From: Peptoniphilus stercorisuis
GTDB lineage: Bacteria > Bacillota > Clostridia > Tissierellales > Peptoniphilaceae
Direction of reading: 5' to 3'
Length of the DNA stretch: 64,000 bases
NCBI RefSeq assembly: GCF_017874395.1
Contig: NZ_JAGGLJ010000008.1
Coordinates: 30,081-94,080 of the forward strand
Shown here: one piece after another, positions 56,321 to 64,000 of the stretch
Numbering within the stretch: position 1 is the stretch's first letter
How the letters are laid out: each line of letters begins with the position of its first letter
Program-made: the position numbers and the translations under genes
The notes under the pieces: generated by a model
Seen by the model: the letters and a program-made list of their open reading frames with translations, nothing else
Database searches by the model: none
Told to the model about the DNA's origin: nothing

Positions 56321-57224
56321 AACTATCTCCTATATAATTATATATTTTTTCTTCTAAGTTTTTATCTAATCGATCAAACCACTTTATTCTATTATCTCTT
56401 CTAAACCATGTCAACTGTCTCTTAGCATAATGTCTAGAATTCTTTTTAATAAGATCTTTGGATTCTTCAAGTGTTATCTCATTATTTAAATAAGATATTA
56501 TTTCTTTATATCCTATTGCTTTCATAGAAACAAGATTCTCGCTATAGCCATTATCTAATAAATCTTTAACTTCATCTACTAATCCTAATTGGAACATTTC
56601 ATCAACTCTATTATTGATTCTTTCATATAAGAGAGCTCTATCCATATTAAGGCCAATCATTTTTAAATTATAATCTGTATTTTCTTCTCTGAAGTTTTTT
56701 GTCTCTTTTTTATCACTAAATTTAATTATCTCCAAAGCTCGTATAATTCTTTGTTTATTATTTTTATCTATTTTTTCAGAAGCTATTTTATCTAATTCCT
56801 GAAGTTGTTCATAAAGATAATATAGTCCCTTATCTGAAATAATATTTTCAAGGTAGTCTCTATACTCTTGATTAGGCTCAACATTTGAAAATGTTAAGTT
56901 ATAAACTAAAGAATTTACATATAATCCAGTACCACCTACTACAATAGGAAGTTTATTTTTATAATTAATTTCTGAAATAATATTTTTTGCCTGATTTTTA
57001 AAATCAGAAACTGTAAAATTTTCATCAGGATCTACAATATCAACCATATAATGTTTTATATTAGTATTTTCAAGATTTATTTTATCTGTTCCTATATCCA
57101 TTTTTTTATATATTTGCATAGAATCTGAAGATATGATTTCACCATTAAAATTTTCTGCAATATTAAGAGATAATTTTGTTTTTCCAATACCAGTTGGCCC
57201 TGTTAATATTAATAAATTTTCCAT
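56307..57224 (-). CDS. miaA: tRNA dimethylallyltransferase
   Basis: 305 aa. It adds the isopentenyl group to A37 of tRNAs reading UNN codons. P-loop GPTGIGKT (about 8-15), SSDSMQIYKKMDIGTDK, GGTGLYVNSL, KQRIIRALEI, and the C-terminal SRHYAKRQLTWFRRD are family features. Its product is further modified by MiaB from the same operon. The start abuts the mutL stop. Confidence 0.96.
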   Translation of the reverse strand: MENLLILTGPTGIGKTKLSLNIAENFNGEIISSDSMQIYKKMDIGTDKINLENTNIKHYMVDIVDPDENFTVSDFKNQAKNIISEINYKNKLPIVVGGTGLYVNSLVYNLTFSNVEPNQEYRDYLENIISDKGLYYLYEQLQELDKIASEKIDKNNKQRIIRALEIIKFSDKKETKNFREENTDYNLKMIGLNMDRALLYERINNRVDEMFQLGLVDEVKDLLDNGYSENLVSMKAIGYKEIISYLNNEITLEESKDLIKKNSRHYAKRQLTWFRRDNRIKWFDRLDKNLEEKIYNYIGDSFERI

Positions 57225-59126
57225 TTACATCCCCTCTCTAAGAAATGCTTTTTCTATATCATATTTGCTAAATTCAATAATAGTTGGTCTTCCATGAGGA
57301 CATGTATAGGGATTATCACAATCTATTAAACTTTCAATTAAAGCATATATCTCTGAATTAGATAATACATCTCCTGCTTTTACTGCTGCTTTACAAGCTT
57401 TTCTCATGATTTTATAGGGATCTATTTCATAAGTTGATTTAATATCTCTATCAAGCATATTAATAGAGTCATATATGAAACTTATATTAGAAGGAGTACC
57501 AAAAATCATAGGAACAGTTCTTATTAAAATAGAGTTTTCACCAAATTCTTCAATTTCAAAGCCTAAAGAATTAAATAGTTCTATATTATTTTCTATTTTA
57601 TTTTTTTCTTCAGCATTTACATTTATTATTTCAGGAGTTAATAACATTTGTTTATCAATTTTCGTATTTTCATATTGATATTTGAATTTTTCATACATAA
57701 TTCTTTCATGTGCAGCATGTTGATCTATTAAATAACATTTTTCAGACTTGGAATTTTCAAGTACTATAAATGTTTTAAAAAGAGTTCCTATTATAGTAGT
57801 TTCCAATAGACTTTTATCAATTTTTGAATCTTCATTAGCAGGAATAATTTTATTATCATCAGTAACTATATTGTTATTTATAATATCGTCTTCAGCTTCA
57901 TAGGAAGATGTAGTTTCTTTTAAATTATCTTGGAAAAACTCATCACTTTCTTTTATAAGTTCAATACTATCCTTAGAATCAATATTAGAAAAATCATAGG
58001 ATTTTTTACTATTAAAATCATTTAATAAAAAATTCTCTTCAATTATAGGTTCATCTGTATCTTTTTCTGTAAACATTTCAAAAACAGTAACATTTTTTTT
58101 ATTTTTACTATCAATTTCTTCAATAGGTTTTTCAATACTTCTATTAGGATATATAGAGTCTTCTATCATTTCACATAAAATAGCTATTAGATTATTTTCC
58201 TTAGATAGTTTAACTTCATGCTTTTTAGGGTGAATATTAACATCTACAAGAATTGGATCTATCTCTATATATAAAAGAAATACTGGATATCTATTTAATG
58301 GTATTAAAGAATAATATTCTTTTTCTAGTTTTCTTGAAATATCTAAATTTTTAACATATCGTCCATTTATATAAATATATTGGTGATTTCTATTAGAACG
58401 ATATAATTTATTATTAGAAAAAAATGCTTTGATTTTATAGGATTCAGAATTAAAATTGTTTTCTATTAAGTTTGCAGCAATATCTCTACCAAGTATTGAA
58501 TAGATATGGTTTTTAAGTTCAACATCTCTATTACTATTTAGCACGATTTTTCCATCTCTTATTAATTTAATAGATACATTATTATTCCCAAGTGCTATTT
58601 TTTGCACGACTTCATTTATATAATTAAATTCAGTAGTATCATTTTTAAGATATTTTTTTCGAACGGGAGTATTATAAAATACATCTTTAATATAGAAAGT
58701 TGTACCAATAGGAAGACCTATATTATTTTTAGAAATTATTTTTCCATTTTCAACAACAGCACGCGTTCCTACTTTAGAATCCTTTGTTTTAGTCATTACT
58801 TCTACATGAGAAATATGAGAAATACTAGCTAGAGCCTCTCCTCTAAAACCTAAGGAAACTATATTATATAAGTCTTCGACTTTTCTAAGTTTAGAAGTAG
58901 AATGTCTTAAAAATGCAATATCTAAATCACTTTCATCTATTCCATCTCCATCATCTGTTATTCTAATATACTCTCCAATAGATCCTTTTATTTCTATTAC
59001 AATGTTTTTAGCATTAGCATCAATTGAATTTTCTAACAATTCTTTAATAATAGATGCAGGGTTTTCTATTATTTCTCCAGCAGCTATTTTTGAGATTGTC
59101 GCATCATCTAAAAGTTTTATACTCAT
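57225..59126 (-). CDS. mutL: DNA mismatch repair protein MutL (endonuclease type)
   Basis: 633 aa. GHKL ATPase domain: ELLENSIDANAKNI (Asn/Glu), DDGDGID, RHSTSKL and GFRGEALASI. A low-complexity acidic linker (about 340-440) follows. The C-terminal domain has the endonuclease signature DQHAAHERIMYEK plus ACKAAVKAGD and CPHGRPT, so this is the latent-nuclease form found in organisms without MutH. Its ATG overlaps the mutS stop by 1 base. Confidence 0.96.
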   Translation of the reverse strand: MSIKLLDDATISKIAAGEIIENPASIIKELLENSIDANAKNIVIEIKGSIGEYIRITDDGDGIDESDLDIAFLRHSTSKLRKVEDLYNIVSLGFRGEALASISHISHVEVMTKTKDSKVGTRAVVENGKIISKNNIGLPIGTTFYIKDVFYNTPVRKKYLKNDTTEFNYINEVVQKIALGNNNVSIKLIRDGKIVLNSNRDVELKNHIYSILGRDIAANLIENNFNSESYKIKAFFSNNKLYRSNRNHQYIYINGRYVKNLDISRKLEKEYYSLIPLNRYPVFLLYIEIDPILVDVNIHPKKHEVKLSKENNLIAILCEMIEDSIYPNRSIEKPIEEIDSKNKKNVTVFEMFTEKDTDEPIIEENFLLNDFNSKKSYDFSNIDSKDSIELIKESDEFFQDNLKETTSSYEAEDDIINNNIVTDDNKIIPANEDSKIDKSLLETTIIGTLFKTFIVLENSKSEKCYLIDQHAAHERIMYEKFKYQYENTKIDKQMLLTPEIINVNAEEKNKIENNIELFNSLGFEIEEFGENSILIRTVPMIFGTPSNISFIYDSINMLDRDIKSTYEIDPYKIMRKACKAAVKAGDVLSNSEIYALIESLIDCDNPYTCPHGRPTIIEFSKYDIEKAFLREGM

Positions 59127-61759
59127 TATATATCCCTTGATTCCTTTACTAGTTCATTAAGAAGATTTAATGCATCTATAGGTGAAATACTATTAATATT
59201 AATATTTGCAACTTTATTAATATATTCATCTTTTTTAACATCAAAAATTGACTTTTGCTGAATATCTACTAAAGAATTATCGTTTATTTTTTCTTTAAAA
59301 TTACTATTTTCTTTATTTTCAACAACAGATAATATTTGAGATGCTCTTCTTATTATTTCATCGTTAATTCCTGCAAGTTTTGCAACTTCTATACCATAAG
59401 AGTTATTAGTAAATCCTTCAATAATTTTCCTTAAAAATATAATAGAATCTTCTGTTTTTTCAACCTCTATAGTTAAATTTTTAATATTATCAAATTTCTC
59501 ACTTAATATTACAAGTTCATGATAATGTGTTGCAAAAAGTGTTTTTGCTTTAATATTTTTTGCAATATATTCTACTATGGCCCAAGCTATAGAAAGTCCG
59601 TCATAGGTACTAGTACCTCTTCCAACTTCATCAAGTATTAATAAACTATTTTTTGTAGCATTAGAAACAATATTAGATACTTCTTTCATTTCTACCATAA
59701 AAGTACTTTCGCCCTTAGCTAAATTGTCAGAAGCACCAATTCTTGTAAATATTCTATCTATTATAGATATATTTGCACTATCAGCAGGAACAAAGCAGCC
59801 AATATGCATCATAATAGTTATTAATGCAACTTGTCTCATATAAGTTGATTTTCCTGCCATATTTGGCCCTGTAATTATATGAATCATTTCATCACTATTA
59901 TTTAAAAATGTATTATTAGGAACGAATAACTCACCTGTAAACTTAGCTTCTACTATAGGATGTCTTCCGTTTTTTATATCTATAATTCCACTATCATTTA
60001 TATTAGGTCTAGTATAATTGTTATTTCTAGAAACTTGAGCAAGAGAAATAATAGAATCTATTTTAGCAATATTCTTAGCTGTTTTTTGAATATTAAAAAT
60101 ATTATCTACTAAAAAGTCTTTTAATTTATTAAAAATAGTTAATTGTAATTTAAAAGCTTCATCTTTAGAACCTAGTATTTTAGATTCCATCTCTTTAAGT
60201 TCCATAGTAAAATATCTTTCAGATCCAACAAGTGTTTGTTTTCTTATATAGTTATCTGGAACCATAGATAAATTTGCCTTCGTAACCTCTATGAAAAATC
60301 CTAATATTTTATTATATTTAATTTTTAAGTTCTTAATACCAGTTTTTTCTTTTTCTGAGTTTTCCAAATTTAATAACCAGTTTTTACCTTTTTCACTAGC
60401 TTCAAAAAGTTCATCTAATTCTTCAGAAAAACCAATCTTTATAAATCTAGAATCATCTGTAGTAACAGGAGGATCCTCTACTATAATACTATCTATCTCT
60501 TTTTGAATTTCTACTAATGGATTAATACTTGATGATAATTCTTTAAATAGATTATTATTACTGTTTTCTAGTAGTGTTTTTATATTATTTATTTCATATA
60601 AAGAATTTTTTAGAGAAACAATCTCTTTTGGATTGATATTTTTATTAGAAATTTTTACACTTAATCTTTCTATATCATATATATCTTTTAAGATATTTGT
60701 AATATCATCTAGTAAAATTAAATTACTATTAAATTCTTCAATTAAATTTAATCTATATTCTATTTCATCTTTATTATTAAGAGGAGCTTCAACCCATTTT
60801 TTAAGCTCACGTGATCCCATTGAAGTCTTTGTCTTATCAAGAATTTCAAGAAGAGAGCCAGATTTTGTATTAGTATTTAGTCCTTTTACTAACTCTAGAT
60901 TTTTTTTAGAGTTTTCATCAAGAATTAAAAATTTATTTCTCTCATAATAAATAATCGTATTTAAATGATTTAGACTATGTTTTTGTGTCTTTATTAAATA
61001 TTTTAAAAGTATATATATAGAAGATAAATCAGATAATTTATTTTCTTTTTCAATTTTTTCAATATTTTCAAATACTATCTCATTAATAAGAGATTTCTCT
61101 TCGCTATTAAAAACAATATTTTCTAACTCTTCTTCTTTAATCCTATTGATATAAAAATTTGATAAATTTAAAAAATTATTTATTTTATCATTAGAAATTT
61201 CATTTATTAATATTTCTGGTGGATTAATTCTATATAGTTCATCTGCAATAAAATCTATAGCTTCATCTATTTCAAAATATGCTTTAGATGTAGTATATAA
61301 TTCTCCTGTACTATAGTCTGTATAGCTTAAATAAACCATATGACTTTTTACAATCATACTTAATAAATAATTATTTTCATCTTGTTTTAAATAGTCAAAA
61401 TCCGCAAGTGTTCCAGGAGTTACAACCTTAGTAACATCACGCTTAACTATCCCCTTAGCTAGAGCAGGATCTTCTAGTTGATCGCATATTGCAACTTTAT
61501 AACCTTTACTTATAAGTTTTGATATATAAGTATTTGCAACATGATAAGGAATCCCACACATAGGAGATTTGCTATTTGCTCCTGTAGATCTTTTAGTAAG
61601 AGCAATTTCAAGTTCTTTAGAAGCAATGATAGCATCTTCAAAAAACATTTCATAAAAATCTCCAAGTCTAAAAAATAATATAGAATCCTTATATTCCTCT
61701 TTAATACTTAAATATTGTTTCATCATTGGAGTTAGATTTTCTTTAGTCAATTTGTTCAC
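59126..61759 (-). CDS. mutS: DNA mismatch repair protein MutS
   Basis: 877 aa, full length. The mismatch-reading GDFYEMFFEDA (Phe and Glu, about 33-43) is in domain I. The ABC ATPase at the end has Walker A GPNMAGKSTYMRQ (about 613-625), GRIGAS-like TRIGASDNL, Walker B LLILDEVGRGTSTYDG and THYHEL. The C-terminal helix-turn-helix is followed by a short tail. It overlaps the miaB end by 17 bases. Confidence 0.97.
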   Translation of the reverse strand: MNKLTKENLTPMMKQYLSIKEEYKDSILFFRLGDFYEMFFEDAIIASKELEIALTKRSTGANSKSPMCGIPYHVANTYISKLISKGYKVAICDQLEDPALAKGIVKRDVTKVVTPGTLADFDYLKQDENNYLLSMIVKSHMVYLSYTDYSTGELYTTSKAYFEIDEAIDFIADELYRINPPEILINEISNDKINNFLNLSNFYINRIKEEELENIVFNSEEKSLINEIVFENIEKIEKENKLSDLSSIYILLKYLIKTQKHSLNHLNTIIYYERNKFLILDENSKKNLELVKGLNTNTKSGSLLEILDKTKTSMGSRELKKWVEAPLNNKDEIEYRLNLIEEFNSNLILLDDITNILKDIYDIERLSVKISNKNINPKEIVSLKNSLYEINNIKTLLENSNNNLFKELSSSINPLVEIQKEIDSIIVEDPPVTTDDSRFIKIGFSEELDELFEASEKGKNWLLNLENSEKEKTGIKNLKIKYNKILGFFIEVTKANLSMVPDNYIRKQTLVGSERYFTMELKEMESKILGSKDEAFKLQLTIFNKLKDFLVDNIFNIQKTAKNIAKIDSIISLAQVSRNNNYTRPNINDSGIIDIKNGRHPIVEAKFTGELFVPNNTFLNNSDEMIHIITGPNMAGKSTYMRQVALITIMMHIGCFVPADSANISIIDRIFTRIGASDNLAKGESTFMVEMKEVSNIVSNATKNSLLILDEVGRGTSTYDGLSIAWAIVEYIAKNIKAKTLFATHYHELVILSEKFDNIKNLTIEVEKTEDSIIFLRKIIEGFTNNSYGIEVAKLAGINDEIIRRASQILSVVENKENSNFKEKINDNSLVDIQQKSIFDVKKDEYINKVANININSISPIDALNLLNELVKESRDI

Positions 61760-63143
61760 CTACTAATGCAAAAGTATTTGCATCTACAATTTTCACATCT
61801 ATAGTTTTTCCTATTAAACTTTCATCTCCAGGAAAAGAAACTAATTTAAATTCACTAGTTCTTCCTATGACATTACCTTTTTTAGAAGTGCTTAAATCTT
61901 CTACAAGTACTTTAACAATTTTATTTATAAAGGCTTTATTTTTTTCTAATTGAATTGGATATAATACATCAAGTAATCTTTCAAATCTTTCATGTTTTAT
62001 ATTTTCAGGAACTTGCTCACTAGATTTTGCAGCCTTTGTGCCCTCTCTTAGAGAATAGATAAAAGTAAAAGAGGTATCATACTCTACTCTTTGGACTAAA
62101 TCTAAAGTTTCATTAAAATCTTCTTCTGTTTCTCCAGGAAAACCTACCATTATATCTGTGCAAAGAGCAATATCAGGATTTATTTTTTTGATTTTTTCTA
62201 TTTTTTCTAAATATTCTTCTTTAGTGTATCTACGATTCATTTCTTTTAATACTTTAGTAGATCCAGCTTGAACAGGAAGATGTAAAAAATTACATAATTT
62301 ATCTAAATCCTTAAAGGCATATATTAGCTCATCTGAAATATCCTTAGGATGAGATGTCATAAATCTTATTCTTTCAAGTCCTTCTATATCGTTGATTTTG
62401 TATAATAATTTTGTAAATGTCATATCAGAATTAAGACTTTTACCATAAGAATTAACATTTTGACCTAAAAGTGTAATTTCCTTAGTTCCATTTTTAACAA
62501 GATCTTTAACCTCTTCAATAATTTCATAAGGATCTCTACTTACTTCCCTTCCTCTAGTATAGGGAACGATACAGTAAGTACAGAAATTATCACATCCATA
62601 CATAATATTTACATAAGATTTATAAGAATATAATCTATTAGCTCCTAATTTGTCATCTATATTTTTGAAGTTTTCTTCAATGTCCATAGATAATTTTTTT
62701 CCACAATAATTTTTATAAAGTAATTCTGGGAATTTATAAATATTATTTGTACCAAATATTATATTTACATTTTCAAATTTTTCTAATACATATTCTCTAG
62801 ATTCATCTCTTTGCATCATACATCCACAAACGGCAACTTTTATACTAGGTTTAGTTTGTTTTAGATGTTTTAGTCTTCCAATTTGACCATATACTTTATC
62901 CTCTGCAGAATGTCTTATAGAGCATGTGTTTAATATTACTAAATCACATTCTTCTTCATTTTCAGAAAAAATATAACCCATTTTTTCAAGTAACCATCTA
63001 ATTTTCTCAGAGTCATGTTCGTTCATTTGACATCCATGTGTTACTATTTTTGCTACTTTATTATTAGTATAATTATTTCTTAGTTTTCTTATATATTCTT
63101 CAATATTTTCATTATAATCATTAATTAAATTTAAATTTTCCAT
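61743..63143 (-). CDS. miaB: tRNA-2-methylthio-N6-dimethylallyladenosine synthase
   Basis: 466 aa radical-SAM methylthiotransferase acting on i6A37 of tRNA. N-terminal UPF0004 cysteines in THGCQMNEHDSEK, NTCSIR and CGCMMQR. The radical SAM motif is CDNFCTYC (about 179-186). TRAM domain at about 400-463. The CQMNxxD form separates it from RimO. First gene of the miaB-mutS-mutL-miaA-mgl operon. Confidence 0.96.
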   Translation of the reverse strand: MENLNLINDYNENIEEYIRKLRNNYTNNKVAKIVTHGCQMNEHDSEKIRWLLEKMGYIFSENEEECDLVILNTCSIRHSAEDKVYGQIGRLKHLKQTKPSIKVAVCGCMMQRDESREYVLEKFENVNIIFGTNNIYKFPELLYKNYCGKKLSMDIEENFKNIDDKLGANRLYSYKSYVNIMYGCDNFCTYCIVPYTRGREVSRDPYEIIEEVKDLVKNGTKEITLLGQNVNSYGKSLNSDMTFTKLLYKINDIEGLERIRFMTSHPKDISDELIYAFKDLDKLCNFLHLPVQAGSTKVLKEMNRRYTKEEYLEKIEKIKKINPDIALCTDIMVGFPGETEEDFNETLDLVQRVEYDTSFTFIYSLREGTKAAKSSEQVPENIKHERFERLLDVLYPIQLEKNKAFINKIVKVLVEDLSTSKKGNVIGRTSEFKLVSFPGDESLIGKTIDVKIVDANTFALVGEQID

Positions 63144-63170
63144 ATTAAAACCTCACATCCATAATATTTA

Positions 63171-63199
63171 ATTATATTATGAAAAACTCACCATTACAA
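63171..63199 (-). promoter_or_regulatory. promoter of the miaB-mutS-mutL-miaA operon
   Basis: On the - strand TTGTAA (63199-63194), 17 bases, TATAAT (63176-63171), 28 bases before the miaB ATG. Confidence 0.75.
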
Positions 63200-63216
63200 T
63201 CATCTATAATATTAAA

Positions 63217-63254
63217 TAAAAAACGACAATAGACTTTAAAATCTTTTGCCGTTT
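63217..63254 (-). terminator. intrinsic terminator after the LysR-type gene
   Basis: On the - strand AAACGGCAA ... TTGTCGTTT (one G-T pair) with a T run after it. Confidence 0.65.
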
Positions 63255-63273
63255 ATATTATTTAAAAATTCTT

Positions 63274-64000
63274 TTAAATTGAATTTGATTTACTGTATTC
63301 ATCAGCAATTTTTAAAAATTCTTTAGTTGATTTTTTCAAATATCTATATTTTTTATAGAAAAATGAAATTTCTCTTCCTGAGTCAATAGACTCTAATTTA
63401 TAAAAATTGATATTTTTATTTTCTTCAACATTTTTTATTAACAAGTCACTGACAAAGGATATACCCATACCAAAACAAGTTAAATTGTATGCTGTTATTT
63501 GTTGATCTAATTCTAAAAGTATATTTGGAGAGATATTTTCTCTACTGCATATTTTTTCAGATCTTTTTCTAGTATCATTACCTTCTTTTAAAAATAAGAA
63601 GAAATCATCTTTAAATAGTTCTAAAGGCACTGTTTTAACATTATTATTTAAATAATTTCCATTTAAAATATCTTCATAAGGTATTTGATATTTTTGTGCA
63701 ATATTATTAGATTCAAAACTTTTCGGTACTGCTAAAATAATATTATCTTTTGAATAAAACTGTTGGTGATAAACTTCAGTATCAAAATCAAAATTATCAA
63801 TAACTACATCAAGTTCACCATTATATAAATACTTTTCTAAATTAGAAGTATTAGTTTCTACAATATTTAATTCAATTTTAGGATATTTTTTAGAAAAAAT
63901 CGAAATAGGTAGTTGCAGAATAGGAATTTGATATTTAAGGATACTTATCCCCAATTAAAATCTTTAATGGGCAAATAAAATAGCTAAATTACTAAGTTGC
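63274..64000 (-). pseudogene. LysR-type regulator, effector domain, upstream frame interrupted
   Basis: The LysR effector-binding domain is clear: GISILKYQIPILQLPISIFS, KYPKIELNIVE, LYNGELDVVIDN, and GMGISFVSDLLIK near the end. The frame towards the window edge has two TAA codons (63964-63966 and 63955-63957) around LGISIL; a TTG at 63954 follows without a good ribosome site. No helix-turn-helix is visible because the window ends. Either the regulator is broken or only an effector-domain fragment is made. The family is known to bind small effectors. Confidence 0.6.

Noticed and set aside
1..64000. CRISPR arrays, insertion sequences or defence systems
   Set aside because: No regularly spaced repeats, transposase genes or recognisable defence genes were found.

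Overview
The window is an AT-rich, low-GC Gram-positive chromosome segment dominated by housekeeping genes. Gene content and order (rpsB-tsf-pyrH-frr-uppS-cdsA-rseP-ispG-polC-rimP-nusA-ylxR-infB-rbfA-nrnA-truB-ribF-rpsO-pnp-dut-ftsK-rimO-pgsA-cinA-recA-rny) are typical of Clostridia-like Firmicutes. An arginine deiminase operon, a thl/hbd/bcd butyryl-CoA cluster, isoaspartyl dipeptidase and frequent TTG starts suggest an anaerobic, amino-acid-fermenting coccus of the Peptoniphilaceae type (Peptoniphilus/Anaerococcus-like). That placement is inference, not something the sequence proves.

Layout. 1-2318 (+): the 3' end of a Sir2 deacylase gene, a methyltransferase, hslO, then tRNA-Phe and tRNA-Gly under one strong promoter. 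2360-6345 (mostly -): iadA with an unknown 128-aa partner, a 28-aa membrane peptide (+), a patatin-like hydrolase that appears to start at ATT, and ychF. 6562-8270 (+): an ABC-2 exporter pair whose ATPase has several degenerate motifs. 8450-40971 (+): a long run of translation, RNA-decay, envelope and DNA-repair genes, broken by intrinsic terminators and structured leaders (rpsB, rimP, rpsO). It ends with recA, sbcD and an SbcC/Rad50-like ATPase split over three reading frames, then rny. 41032-48141 (+): a Xer-type recombinase, a regulator with two AraC DNA-binding domains, and the arcA-arcB-arcC-antiporter operon that turns arginine into ornithine, ammonia, CO2 and ATP. 48233-49771: a decayed gamma-glutamyltransferase gene. 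49772-50489: the longest gene-free stretch, AT-rich, with a perfect 20-bp inverted repeat and a cluster of LexA-like operators ahead of lexA.

From 51157 the genes lie on the - strand. First is a reduced butyryl-CoA cluster (thl, hbd, a frameshifted and shortened etfB, bcd; no crt or etfA). Next comes miaB-mutS-mutL-miaA plus a PLP-dependent 'aluminum resistance/methionine gamma-lyase family' gene. The window ends in the effector domain of a LysR regulator whose upstream frame is interrupted by stops.

I see no prophage, insertion sequence, CRISPR array or obvious new defence island. The most unusual items are the three-piece SbcC, the degenerate ABC ATPase, the double-AraC regulator beside the ADI operon, the small membrane peptide behind tandem LexA-like boxes, and the decay of etfB and the GGT gene.
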